From positions 1-55,041 of the forward strand of contig JANTGM010000030.1 in NCBI GenBank assembly GCA_024762925.1: DNA of 55,041 nt, given 5' to 3'. Below are positions 35,631 to 45,100 of this stretch, piece after piece (position 1 is the stretch's first letter; each line of letters opens with the position of its first letter). A model generated the notes under the pieces. The model saw only the letters and a list, made by a program, of their open reading frames with translations. It did no database searches and was not told the origin of the DNA. Made by a program: the position numbers and the translations under genes. The stretch is from Kofleriaceae bacterium (GTDB lineage: Bacteria; Myxococcota_A; Polyangia; Haliangiales; Haliangiaceae).

Positions 35631-37031
35631 CTAGTTGGACACGCAGCGAGCCACAGTGGTTGTGTTGCTGGCGACATCTCCGGCTCCGCGCTCAATCACG
35701 AGAGTGAGTTGCGTTGGGGAAGACTCGATGCTGCACTGCTCGGTGTCCTGAACAAAGTGGTAGCAGGGAAGGTTGTCCATGGCTGCGTTGCATTTGGGAA
35801 TGACGGTCTCTTCCTGGCCATCTTGGTTTAGGTTGCGAACATCACTCACAGAACACTCAGGCTCGCCATCGGTGAGGACAAGGTCGCCCTCCATGCATGG
35901 GTTGCCAATGACTTTCGCGAGAAGCTCAGCGATAACGGTAAGAGCATCACTGAGATCATCGTTGCAGATTGTGGTGGTTGTGTTGCGGTTTGGGAATGCC
36001 TCAAGGAAGGCGGAGAGACGAACGGCTGGGTCGGCAACCTGGCCTGCACCATCGTCAACACCACAAGATGGGTCGAGTGTTGGCTCGCCATCGTTGCTGC
36101 CGATATTCACAGGGGTGGGCGGTCCAATGATGCCAGCTACGATGATTTGGCCTGGGTCATCCTTGAGAGTCTTGAGGAAGTTTGCGTACTCGTTCACGTT
36201 GTACATGTACGAGGAGTTCTCGCGAGGCACGCAGTCGACGCGTGGACCGCTGGAGCGTGGAGTATCGGGGTCGCACTGGACACCAAACTCAAAGCAGCGG
36301 AAGGAAGAGAGGAAGCCAAGCTCACTGTCGATGCGGTCTTGTGCAGCATCGGTGTTGAACATGCCGTTGTCTTCCACCGAGCAATCATCCTCATCGGAAA
36401 TGATGATGACAGCGAGGAAGGCGTTCTCACGAAGGAAGCCCTGGTTTTGCGCTTGTGAACCGTTGAGTGCACGACGCATAGACTCGAGAGGCTGCTCGAA
36501 ACCGCAACCACTCACACCGAGCTCTGCGATGCACGAGAAGGTGTCGGCCAGCTCGCCGTTGTAGTTCTTGGTACGGCTGCCATCTTCGTTGGCTGTATCA
36601 ATGATGTAGCGATCGGTTGGTGTTTCGCAGGCGCCCCGAGGAGCGTTCTGCAGAAGACCATTGTCGCCATTGTTCTCACAACCAGCGATGCCGCCAGTGC
36701 CTGCACCAATGTTGGTGGAGATAACGCCGATGTGTACGTTTGGAAGGCCACCCTCAATGTTGTTCAGAACATTGATGAAGCGCTGGAAGTTGGCCACCAA
36801 AGAGGCCTGCTCTTCACGCATCGAGTTGGAGTTATCGATAACGAAGAGAATGTCGATGTCGCGGTTAATCTGAACCGGGACTTCCTTCTCTTGCTCTCTG
36901 TTCTGGCGTGGATCGACTTTTGCGACCTCACGATCTGGGCAACCTGCAAGGGTCACCGCCAGAGTGCCGGCAATCATGGCCGGAGCTAGCAAGCTAGAAA
37001 CGAGTTTGTTCGATCGTGATGTTTTGCGCAT
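35631..37031 (-). CDS. vWA-domain lipoprotein, Cys-rich
   Basis: 466 residues. The signal peptide ends in a lipobox (LAVTLAGCPD). After a charged linker comes a von Willebrand factor A fold with the metal site DILFVIDNSNSMREEQ (DxSxS), followed by RALNGSQAQNQGFLRE and FLAVIIISDEDDCSVED. Many Cys residues (at least a dozen) in the second half, such as CGVDDGAG and CMEGDLVLTDGEPECS, suggest disulfides. vWA lipoproteins of this form are common on myxobacterial cells; the ligand is unknown. A good AGGAAG precedes the start. It is the only gene before its terminator on the minus strand. Confidence 0.85.
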   Translation of the reverse strand: MRKTSRSNKLVSSLLAPAMIAGTLAVTLAGCPDREVAKVDPRQNREQEKEVPVQINRDIDILFVIDNSNSMREEQASLVANFQRFINVLNNIEGGLPNVHIGVISTNIGAGTGGIAGCENNGDNGLLQNAPRGACETPTDRYIIDTANEDGSRTKNYNGELADTFSCIAELGVSGCGFEQPLESMRRALNGSQAQNQGFLRENAFLAVIIISDEDDCSVEDNGMFNTDAAQDRIDSELGFLSSFRCFEFGVQCDPDTPRSSGPRVDCVPRENSSYMYNVNEYANFLKTLKDDPGQIIVAGIIGPPTPVNIGSNDGEPTLDPSCGVDDGAGQVADPAVRLSAFLEAFPNRNTTTTICNDDLSDALTVIAELLAKVIGNPCMEGDLVLTDGEPECSVSDVRNLNQDGQEETVIPKCNAAMDNLPCYHFVQDTEQCSIESSPTQLTLVIERGAGDVASNTTTVARCVSN

Positions 37032-37178
37032 AGAACTTCCTGGATGGCTTCTAAAGAGTGGGTGAGAGTGGCTCTCAGTCGTAGTATCGGTGTCTCATGA
37101 AGCAAAGCAACGGCCAAGTGACCAATGCTGCGATTTCAGAGGTTTGTATCTGGATTGTGCGGGGCTTCTACTCTCCGA

Positions 37179-37214
37179 TGCCAACTGAGTTGGCACCAGA
37201 TCCAACGAAGTTGG
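37179..37214. promoter_or_regulatory. paired palindromes, possible operator upstream of the sigma-54 activator
   Basis: TGCCAAC-TGA-GTTGGCA (37179-37195) and CCAAC-GAA-GTTGG (37202-37214) share the same half-site, CCAAC/GTTGG. Their centres are 21 bp apart, two helical turns. They lie in the 356-bp region (37032-37387) between the divergent lipoprotein and activator genes, about 175 bp before the activator ATG and about 165 bp before the lipoprotein start. This is typical of a dimeric regulator bound in tandem. I see no clear -24/-12 element next to them. The rest of this gap holds nothing else I can identify. Confidence 0.5.
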
Positions 37215-37387
37215 CAGTATGAAGCATTCGCCCCAAAGAACGCGGCATACTAGATCAGCCTAGACCCTTGAGTCCAGCTCGGGACTCCCTTGGCCAGTTG
37301 CACCGATCATCAACGATGAGCCAACAACTGCGATCTGCAGAGGGCCCATGCTATCCTCACAGATGGACCGAGCTTGACCGGGCTTAG

Positions 37388-38695
37388 ATGAATCGTGTTC
37401 TAGTGTTCTTTGGGGAAGAATCGCAGTTTGGGGGGCTCACACTGATGCTTCGGCGCGCTGGCGTTCAGGCTACGACGACTCGTTCAGCCACCGCGCTGCG
37501 AAGTGCCCTCGCCGATCCCTATGATGGGGTGATTGCTCCAATGGAGAGCTTTGCCTCGATCCCCGAGCTTTCAGGATGCACAGCCCAACGAATCGCGGTT
37601 GCCGACCGAAGCCAAGCGGCCGAGCTTGAGCTGGCACTGGGTCGCAGCATTGATGACTACTTGATCGAACCGATTCGTGAAGAAGAAGTTCGGCTCGCGC
37701 TCCTGCGGCCGCCAACGCCACACAGGATCCCCAATCAGCCCGATCCCATTGTGGGAATCGAAAGCGGCCTGGCAGAGCCTTGGAAGGTGGCCCAAAAAGC
37801 GGCGGGCTTTGATGCGGATGTCTTGCTCACAGGCGAGAGTGGCACGGGCAAGGAGCTCTTTGCCCGGGCGATTCACCGGCTCTCGAAACGCAGTGCTGGT
37901 GCCTTTGTTCCTGTCAACTGCGCATCCATTCCGAAAGGGTTGGCAGAATCACTGCTCTTTGGCCACGTCGAAGGTGCCTTTACTGGGGCGCATGCAACCA
38001 CCACAGGCGTCTTCACCAAAGCCCACAAAGGAACACTTTTTCTGGACGAAGTTGGGGATTTTTCTGAGGAGATTCAAGTGAAGCTTCTCCGTGCCCTTCA
38101 GACCGGCGAAGTGCAACCCTTGGGCGCACCGCGAACGGAAACCGCTGATGTGCGTGTGGTTGCCGCGACTTCTCGCGACCTGCAAGCGATGATCGCATCC
38201 GGGCAATTTCGCGAAGACCTCTACTACCGCCTTGCTGTGATCCCCATCGAGCTGCCGCCATTGCGAGAGCGCCCAGGAGACATCGAGGCTCTCATCGAGC
38301 ACTTTCTTGAGACCTTTGCCACTCGCCATCAAGTCCAGCACGTAATAATATCGAGCGCCGCCAAGCAGATGCTTATGGAAGCGTCATGGCCGGGCAACGT
38401 GCGCGAGCTACAAAACGCCATCGAGCGGCTTGTCGTCTTGTGTGATGGGGAAGAGATTGGGGCGGATTTGGTGCACCGTGAGATTCGCGCCCGGTCGGCC
38501 GAAGCCAGGGCAAAAGGTCGGAGCCTGCACATGTCACAAGGGCAAACGCTAAAGCAGGCGATGCGCCTTGTAGAAGCCGAATTCATCCAAAACGCCCTCG
38601 ATGCCTGTGATGGAAAGCGCGGCGAATGCGCCAAACACCTGGCCATTTCCCAGCGCACCCTCCTCTATAAGCTCAAGGAGTACGACATCCATTGA
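37388..38695 (+). CDS. sigma-54-dependent activator with a degenerate receiver
   Basis: 435 residues. An N-terminal receiver-like domain (1-115) is followed by an AAA+ sigma-54 interaction domain: Walker A LLTGESGTGKELFARAIH (about 148), EGAFTGA (sigma contact, about 195) and Walker B GTLFLDEVGDFSEE. A Fis-type HTH ends it (CAKHLAISQRTLLYKLKEYD). In the receiver, the strand that should carry the phosphorylated Asp reads DGVIAPMESFASIP with no Asp in place, so two-component phosphorylation is unlikely. It lies 114 bp upstream of pilM in the same direction, making it a candidate regulator of the pilus genes. No partner histidine kinase is present in the window. Confidence 0.88.
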   Translation: MNRVLVFFGEESQFGGLTLMLRRAGVQATTTRSATALRSALADPYDGVIAPMESFASIPELSGCTAQRIAVADRSQAAELELALGRSIDDYLIEPIREEEVRLALLRPPTPHRIPNQPDPIVGIESGLAEPWKVAQKAAGFDADVLLTGESGTGKELFARAIHRLSKRSAGAFVPVNCASIPKGLAESLLFGHVEGAFTGAHATTTGVFTKAHKGTLFLDEVGDFSEEIQVKLLRALQTGEVQPLGAPRTETADVRVVAATSRDLQAMIASGQFREDLYYRLAVIPIELPPLRERPGDIEALIEHFLETFATRHQVQHVIISSAAKQMLMEASWPGNVRELQNAIERLVVLCDGEEIGADLVHREIRARSAEARAKGRSLHMSQGQTLKQAMRLVEAEFIQNALDACDGKRGECAKHLAISQRTLLYKLKEYDIH

Positions 38696-38726
38696 GCGAT
38701 TCTTATCGGTCTTTCGTGCCGTTTTT

Positions 38727-38755
38727 TTGCCTTAGGGCGAAGGCGGTTCTAGCAT
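38727..38755 (+). promoter_or_regulatory. weak sigma-70-type promoter candidate before pilM
   Basis: TTGCCT (38727-38732), a 17-bp spacer and TAGCAT (38750-38755) lie 55 bp before the pilM ATG. Each box matches the consensus at four of six positions. No sigma-54 motif was found in the same gap. Confidence 0.25.
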
Positions 38756-38809
38756 GTAGGACACACTCCCACAGAGTGCCCAAACCTCGCACAAGGTGCG
38801 TACGAAACT

Positions 38810-39856
38810 ATGGCTAAACCAATCATCGGACTCGACATCGGCTCTAGCAGCGTAAAAGCTGTTTGCTTCAAGAACACCAAGAAGGGGCTAGAGCTGCGCG
38901 CTTTCGGCATGGAGCCCCTCATGCCTCAGACCATTGTCGACGGAACGGTGATGGATCAGAACGCTGTGGTCGATGCCATTCGCGCTCTCTGGAATCGTCT
39001 GCGCATCAAGAGCAAGGACGTTGCGGTCGCAATCGCTGGCCACTCGGTGATCATTAAGAAGATCAATGTTCCCAAGATGAGCAGCTCACAGCTTGCAGAA
39101 CAGATTCCGTACGAAGCAGAGCATCATATTCCATTCGCGAAAGACGACGTCGAACTCGACTACGAGGTTGTGGTGGAAGAAAACATGGCAGGTCAGATGG
39201 AACTCATATTGGTTGCCGCCAAGAAAGAGGTCGTCCAGGACTACGCGGGCGTGGTTCGCGATGCGGGCCTAAACCCCATTGTCGTCGACGTGGCCGCCTT
39301 TGCCACGCAAAACGCATTTGAGGCCAACTACGAACTCGATCCAAGCGAGACCGTGGTCCTCATCAACATCGGCGCTTCCATCTCCAACATCAACATCATC
39401 AAGGGCAACGTCAGCCTCTTTACTCGTGACGTGACCATTGGTGGTAATGCCCTTACCGAGGAAATTCAGAAGCAGCTTTCGGTCTCTCAAGATGAAGCCG
39501 AGGCCTACAAGGTTGGTGGCTCCTACGATGAGCATGGCGTTGTGCCCCAAGAGGTTGAGCGCATCATCGAGGGTGTGGCCGATGTTATGGCGGGCGAGTT
39601 CCAACGCTCACTCGACTTCTTCCTCGCAACCTCTGCCGATACCGAGGTCTCCAAGATTTGCCTAAGCGGAGGTACCGCCAAAGTTTCCGCACTTCACAGG
39701 GCCATCGAACGTCGCTCCAGGCTCACAGTCGAAGTCATCGACTCGTGGCGTCGCGTCAAAGTCGACCCAAAACTCGACTCTGGCTACTTGGCAGCCCACT
39801 CTCCGGAAGCATTGGTAGGCGTCGGCCTCGCCCTTCGCTCAGCCAACGACAAATAG
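38810..39856 (+). CDS. pilM: type IV pilus assembly protein PilM
   Basis: 348 residues, actin-like fold. Motifs: PIIGLDIGSSSVKAV (ATP phosphate 1), VVLINIGASISNINII, CLSGGTAKVSALH, and the C-terminal PEALVGVGLALRS. It sits on the cytoplasmic face of the inner membrane and binds the N-terminus of PilN, linking the motor to the PilN-PilO periplasmic arms. It is first in pilMNOPQ, followed by pilN after 10 bp. It has the normal family length. Confidence 0.96.
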   Translation: MAKPIIGLDIGSSSVKAVCFKNTKKGLELRAFGMEPLMPQTIVDGTVMDQNAVVDAIRALWNRLRIKSKDVAVAIAGHSVIIKKINVPKMSSSQLAEQIPYEAEHHIPFAKDDVELDYEVVVEENMAGQMELILVAAKKEVVQDYAGVVRDAGLNPIVVDVAAFATQNAFEANYELDPSETVVLINIGASISNINIIKGNVSLFTRDVTIGGNALTEEIQKQLSVSQDEAEAYKVGGSYDEHGVVPQEVERIIEGVADVMAGEFQRSLDFFLATSADTEVSKICLSGGTAKVSALHRAIERRSRLTVEVIDSWRRVKVDPKLDSGYLAAHSPEALVGVGLALRSANDK

Positions 39857-39866
39857 GGATTCGCAC

Positions 39867-40517
39867 ATGATTCGGATAAACCTACTCCCACACAAAAAGA
39901 AGTCCTCGTCGAGATCCTCAACGCCTGTCGAAGGCGAAAAGAAGGTTGCCATCGGCATGGGCATCATCATGGCCGTAGCTGCTGGTCTCTTTTTCTTCGT
40001 TCACAGTCCCATGCAGGACGAGCTCGAAGCGCAGGAGGGCCGCAACGCCAAACTCGCCGCTGAGAACAAGAAGATCAATCAGCGCACAAAGGATTTTAAA
40101 GACCTGAAAGCAGCGTTCGAAGCAGCCAAGGTGCAAGCAGCTTCGATTCAGACGCTTAATAACGCCCGTGCGACTCCAGCAAACTTTCTCTACGAGCTAT
40201 CGAGTCTTCTCAAGAAGAATGGTCGCCCAACGATGACTGCAGAGATGGCGAGCGAGCTCGAAGCAAACGAGAACCTTCGCTGGCAAGATAATTGGGATCC
40301 TCAACATGTTTGGATTGATTCCATCAAAGAGGCCGGTGGCAAATTCACGATGGTTGGTTCGGCGCAGAGTGATGGTGACGTTACGCAGCTCGCGTACCGT
40401 CTTGCAGCGTCGGCCTACTTTGATCGCGTTCAGCCTGAAGGCTCGGTCAAGAAGAGCGGCAAGGCTGGCAACATCACAATCTACTCATTCAAAATTACGG
40501 GACAGGTGAGGTACTAG
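39867..40517 (+). CDS. pilN: type IV pilus assembly protein PilN
   Basis: 216 residues. The conserved PilM-binding N-terminus MIRINLLPHKKK is present, then a Ser-rich linker, one membrane segment (VAIGMGIIMAVAAGLFFFVH, about 28-47) and a periplasmic coiled coil (NAKLAAENKKINQRTKDFKD) plus a ferredoxin-like domain that pairs with PilO. It is part of the inner-membrane alignment complex. It ends 2 bp before pilO. Confidence 0.95.
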   Translation: MIRINLLPHKKKSSSRSSTPVEGEKKVAIGMGIIMAVAAGLFFFVHSPMQDELEAQEGRNAKLAAENKKINQRTKDFKDLKAAFEAAKVQAASIQTLNNARATPANFLYELSSLLKKNGRPTMTAEMASELEANENLRWQDNWDPQHVWIDSIKEAGGKFTMVGSAQSDGDVTQLAYRLAASAYFDRVQPEGSVKKSGKAGNITIYSFKITGQVRY

Positions 40518-40519
40518 TT

Positions 40520-41266
40520 ATGGCAAGTGAAAGCCCAATCGCCAAACTGGCTGCCAAACCGCTGAACTTTCAGCTTGGTGTCTTGGTTGCCTCCCTGCTC
40601 GCCATCTGCGGGCTCTACTACCAATTCTTCTATTCATCTCTTGATGAAGACCTCACTGGCGCCAAAGGCCACTACACCCGGCTCGAGAACGATAATAAGA
40701 AGGCAAAGGCCCGGGAAAAAGAGTGGAAGAAGATGGTCAAGGACAAAGAGGAGCTTGACCGCACTCTTGCCGCTAACCAGGTCTCGTTACCCGCAACAGC
40801 TGCACTCCCTTCGTTTATTGGGCATCTCCAGCGCCAAGCCGCAGTCGCTGGCGTGAGCTTCAAGAACTGGAGCCGCAAACCAGAAGAACCCGTAGCCGGG
40901 TACGTCAAAGTCCCTGTCTCGATTCAGGTCATTGGCAACTTCCACCAGATTCTCAAATACTTTCATTTGCTTGGGAAGACCAAGCGAATCATTACAATTG
41001 AGAACTTTTCTTTAACACCGGAAAAGAGCGATAGCGATGATGTTCTGCTTCGAGCCGACTTTCGAGCAACGACCTTCCGCCAGCCAGACGGGGCTGTGCC
41101 TGCCAAGAAAAAGGACGGTACGAAGAGCGGGATGATCAACAAGGCGAAAGACGCCAAGGAAAAGAAAGAAGCTCAGCTCGAGTCCGCCACCGGCACGTTG
41201 CCAGACAACAAACCCGCAGCTGCGGGCTCTGGAGTCGACCGCCTCAAGAATCCGGGAGCAAAGTAG
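40520..41266 (+). CDS. pilO: type IV pilus assembly protein PilO
   Basis: 248 residues. A cytoplasmic start (SPIAKLAAKPLNFQ), one membrane segment (LGVLVASLLAICGLYYQFFY), a coiled coil, and the PilO fold with LPSFIGHLQRQAAVAGVSF and VPVSIQVIGNFHQILKYFHL, then IITIENFSL. A Lys/Ala-rich tail of about 50 residues (KAKDAKEKKEAQLESATG) extends past the usual end. It pairs with PilN and contacts PilP. Confidence 0.95.
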   Translation: MASESPIAKLAAKPLNFQLGVLVASLLAICGLYYQFFYSSLDEDLTGAKGHYTRLENDNKKAKAREKEWKKMVKDKEELDRTLAANQVSLPATAALPSFIGHLQRQAAVAGVSFKNWSRKPEEPVAGYVKVPVSIQVIGNFHQILKYFHLLGKTKRIITIENFSLTPEKSDSDDVLLRADFRATTFRQPDGAVPAKKKDGTKSGMINKAKDAKEKKEAQLESATGTLPDNKPAAAGSGVDRLKNPGAK

Positions 41267-41278
41267 GAGATGGCAGCC

Positions 41279-41965
41279 ATGATTCGAACACGAAAAACGG
41301 AAACATGGGCAGGTCGCGGCTTGCTCTTGCTGGCTGCAATTGGGCTCGCCACGGGGGGAGCCGCCTGCGGAGATGACGAACCAAGCTCGTCAAAGCCACC
41401 CGCCAGAAAAGCTCGCAAGAAGAAGGCACCCAAGAAAGCCGTGGGCAAGGGCGGGAGCTTCACCTACCCCAAGGTGAGCCCGGAGTTGCGTCGCAAGCTT
41501 GGTGAAATTGACTTCGTTCCAGATCAAGCGGGCGAGACCAATCGAGATCCGTTTCGCTCTTGGGTTCTCAAGCCTATGACCGACGAGGGTGAAGACGCTG
41601 TTGAGATTGTAGATATCTGTACTGAAGGAAAGGTGCGATGGGGCGCTCAGAGTTATTCTGTTCGCGACCTAGCGCTTATTGGCCTCGTCAAGCGTGGCCG
41701 TAGCTATGCTCAGTTCACTGATGGCTCGGAACGCGATTCGTGGATTGTTCGCAAAGGGGACTGTATTGGCCAAGAGAAGGCCATTCTCGAAGAGATTGGT
41801 GTTGGCTATGTGCGCCTCTCCATCACCCCACCAGCTCCTCCGGGCGCACCAGCTCCTCCAGCACAGAAGCAAGAGATCAGCCTTCATCCGAACGAGCTCG
41901 ATATACCTGACTCCGTCGTCAACAACTTTGACGATGACACCCCTCCCTCTCCTCCCTCTCGGTAG
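41279..41965 (+). CDS. pilP: type IV pilus assembly lipoprotein PilP
   Basis: 228 residues from ATG 41279, chosen because AGGAG (41265-41269) is nine bases away. An in-frame ATG at 41270 has the AGGAG abutting it and is the alternative. The signal peptide ends with lipobox TGGAACGDD. After a Lys-rich flexible stretch (RKARKKKAPKKAVG), the PilP fold starts at NRDPFRSWVLKP and ends around DSWIVRKGDCIG; it binds the periplasmic part of PilQ. A Pro-rich tail follows. Pilotin-independent lipoprotein linker between the alignment complex and the secretin. Confidence 0.93.
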   Translation: MIRTRKTETWAGRGLLLLAAIGLATGGAACGDDEPSSSKPPARKARKKKAPKKAVGKGGSFTYPKVSPELRRKLGEIDFVPDQAGETNRDPFRSWVLKPMTDEGEDAVEIVDICTEGKVRWGAQSYSVRDLALIGLVKRGRSYAQFTDGSERDSWIVRKGDCIGQEKAILEEIGVGYVRLSITPPAPPGAPAPPAQKQEISLHPNELDIPDSVVNNFDDDTPPSPPSR

Positions 41966-42031
41966 TAGTTCGCAAAGCCTGGGATGGGCTTAGTGTTCTA
42001 CTTAGATAAGCGCCGCTAAAAGACAACGAGT

Positions 42032-42180
42032 CTGCAGAAAATTGTGATCTGCAGGCGGCGCAGGCGATACTTTTTATAGACGTACTTTTTGTCAGTGTGA
42101 GTCGCTGGTGCTGTGCACCATCGTCTCCGTTCCTTGCTCAATGGTTGAGTCTGGTGCTGGCGCGCACTCTTGTTGGAGTG
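42032..42180 (+). promoter_or_regulatory. hairpin-rich leader before pilQ
   Basis: The 219-bp gap between pilP and pilQ contains three inverted repeats. They are CTGCAGA...TCTGCAG (42032-42054), TGGTGC-TGT-GCACCA (42106-42120) and CACTC-TTGTTG-GAGTG (42165-42180). The last one includes the GGAG that appears to be the pilQ ribosome site (7 bp before ATG 42185). This could separate pilQ expression from pilMNOP or control its translation. AT-rich TACTTTTTATA (42068-42078) could be part of an internal promoter. Confidence 0.4.
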
Positions 42181-42184
42181 ACTC

Positions 42185-45100
42185 ATGACCATGAATACAA
42201 TTTGCACATCTTTGAATCGGTACAGCTGGGGCCGGATGGCAGCCTCTGCGTTAGTGCTTCTCGCTGGCCTTCTTCTGGGTACCCAAGCCGCAGACGCTGG
42301 AGGAGCGAAGGGCGAGATTCTCGATCTAAAATCGAGTTCGTCGAACGCAACCACGACTTTGCGGGTTCAGGGCTCTAGTACGCCAACCTTTACGGTGTAC
42401 AAACTTGAGAATCCCTCTCGAGTGGTTGTGGACGTTGTAGGAACAACTCTGAACTCAAAGCTCATTCGCAACGAGAGCAAAGTTGTTTGGGATGTGAACT
42501 CATGGGCTGTTGGGCAAGTGACTGCTCATACAATTTCCAAGTCCCGAGGCAAGGTTGTACGCGTCGTTGTCGGGCTCGCCCGAGATAGTCGCTACTCAGT
42601 GCGCGCCTCTGGAAAGGACGTGCTCGTCGAGGTCACGGCGAAGACAGCTCCTCCAAAGTCGTCTAACGCCATGGACGCCGCTGCAATCAAGAAGGCACGT
42701 ATTGCTAACGCCAATGCTCGCAAGGCCGCAGCAGCGGAACTGGCGCAAGCGAAGGCCGAAGCGCAAACGATTCGGGCACAGGCCGCACTTCGCGACCGCG
42801 AGGCCAAGGCCGCAATCGCGCGAGCCGAAGCGATGATGAACGAAGCAAAGCTGCGCAGTGCCGAGGCGCAGAAGGCCAGCCAAGCCGCGAAGACTGAGAT
42901 TGCCGCCGCTGCCAAGCGCCAAGCCAGCGCACGCAGCGCGGAAGCAACTGCCAATGCACGCAAGGCCGCTCTCGAGAAAGCCGAGAAGGCTGCACTTGCC
43001 GCGACGAGCAAAGCGAACCAAGCACGAGCACGCAACTCAAGCAATAGCGCCAAGCTCGCAGCCCAAGCTGAGGCCGCGACACGCGCCGCCGAGAAACGCC
43101 GCAAGTTGGCAGAGAAGGCACTGAAGCTGGCAGAGAAACGCCGAATCGCTTCGGAAACAGCAACGCGCGAAGCTGACGCACGCCGGGTCGCCGCAGCCAA
43201 GGCTCTCAAGCTTGCGCAAGCCGAGCGAAAGCGTGCCGAGGCACGTCGCGACCAAGCGATCGCCAGTGGCGGAGCCGCCACCTCAAAACGACAGAGCGCG
43301 GAACAGGCCGCTAGGGAAGCGGCCAAGCGTGCTCGCGAACTGCAAACTCTCGTGCGCGCTGAAGAGGCTCGCTTCGCCGCAGCTCGAAATCTTCGCACGC
43401 AAGAGGAAAGCGCTACGGCCAATGCTCGTAAGGCGCGTGCAAGCGCCGAGAAGAGTCGGAGCTCCGCGATTGCTGCACAGGCAAAACTCACGGCAGAAAT
43501 CGCTCGCCTATCAAAAGCCAAACGCGAGGCAAAACAGAGCCGGCTTGTGGCCGAGAAAGCCCTTGCCAAATCAAAGCAGGCGGCCGCCGACACAAGTGTT
43601 AGTCGCGCAACTCGCGATCGCCTAGCCAAAGAGGCAAAGAGCCTGAGCATCGCTCGCCAAACTGCCGAGGCCGCTCTAGCGAAACAACAGCGCAGCATTG
43701 TCGCTCGCCGCTCCCAGGTTGCCGAACTCAACAGCAAGCGCGAAGCTGCTCTCAAGGGGCTCATGAGTCTTGAGAAGAAAGCCAATCTTGCTCGCTCACG
43801 CAGAGAGGCGGAGGAGAAGAAGTTGGTTGCTCTGAGCGGGAAGCGCGCAAAGATGCAAGGCCAGCTCGATGAAGCGCGAGGCATGCGGATCGCAGCCAAA
43901 GCCGAGTTGGAACAAGCTCGCAAGACTCGACAGCAGGCCGAAGCTCTTCGCCTTGCCGCCGAGACGCAGCGCAAGCAGGCCGAGTCTCAGCGAATTGCTG
44001 CCGAGACGCAGCGCAAGCAGGCCGAGTCTCAGCGAATTGCCGCCGAGACGCAGCGCAAGCAGGCTGCCAACCAGAATCGACTCGCTCAGAACGAGCGCCG
44101 TGCAGCAGAGCTCGCTCACAGCGCCGCTGCTAAGTCGCAGTCCGAGGCTGAGTCTCAGCGCAAGCAAGCTGCTAAGCTCACCCTTGCCGCGCAGAAGGCT
44201 CGCAGTCGCGCCCTTGCGGCAGAGAGTCAAGTGCAGCGCGAACTTGAGCTTGCAAAGCGCGCTCGTCTTGCTGCGGAGACTGCACGTGAGAACTCAGCGC
44301 TTGAGATTCAAGAAGCTAAGCGTCAGGAACTTGAGGCAGCTCGGCACCTGAAAACACGACAAAACGCACGCCAAGTTGCCCAGCACAATCGCAAGGCGAG
44401 CGCTGCTGCGATCGCCAAGTCCAAAGCCTTGGAAGCAGCAGCAAAGGATGCCTTTGCAGCAGCAAAGGCCGAGCGCTTGCTTGCGGAGAAGGCTCGGGCA
44501 AAAGGGGAGGCTGCATTGAAGCTCGCGAACCAGCGCGAGATGGAAGCTGCTAAGAAACTCGCCCTGGCCAACAAGGCCAAGCCCGCGATCAAGAAGGTTC
44601 GTCCAAGCACTCGACTCTCTGACCTGGATGTGGTGCAGAGCCAGGGAGTCTCTCGTGTGGTCATCGCGATGAGTTCACCTTCCAAGCCTCGCGTTGTTTC
44701 CAATCGCGGAAACGAAGCTGTTCTCGAGATTCCGAATGCAGCGATTCGCAACGATCAAGAGCGCACACTCGATACATCAAGCTTGCGTGGCTCGGTGAGG
44801 GCTGTGTCCTCGTACCGAGATCCGAAGAACCCCAATACGCTAAAGATTGTCGTCGACCTCGCCTCTGCCTCCAAGGGTGTTCTCAAGCGGATCGGCAATA
44901 CATACTACTGGGAGTTCCCACAAGCTAAGAAGGCCGCAACCAAGGTCGCAACAGGCAAGCGAGCTGTCCGGAGCACCTCGTATCAAACCCAGGCAGTCGC
45001 GGGATACGGCTCTGCCTCGAGCCCCATCACCCAGCAGACCGTGGCACAACTTAAGAATCGCCGTCGAAAGACGTATCGTGGCCAGAAGATCGATCTCGAC

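Noticed and set aside
37189-37230. Possible sigma-54 promoter (TGGCA boxes)
   Set aside because: TGGCAC and TGGCAG occur as parts of the palindromes, but no GC element lies at the proper distance.
42592-43974. Long minus-strand open frame opposite the PilQ coil
   Set aside because: It is the mirror of an Ala/Lys/Arg/Glu-rich coding sequence; its product is a low-complexity Ala/Arg/Ser string with no domain and no ribosome site.
43958-44065. Possible CRISPR-like spaced repeat
   Set aside because: Repeats are contiguous, without spacers, and keep the pilQ reading frame.
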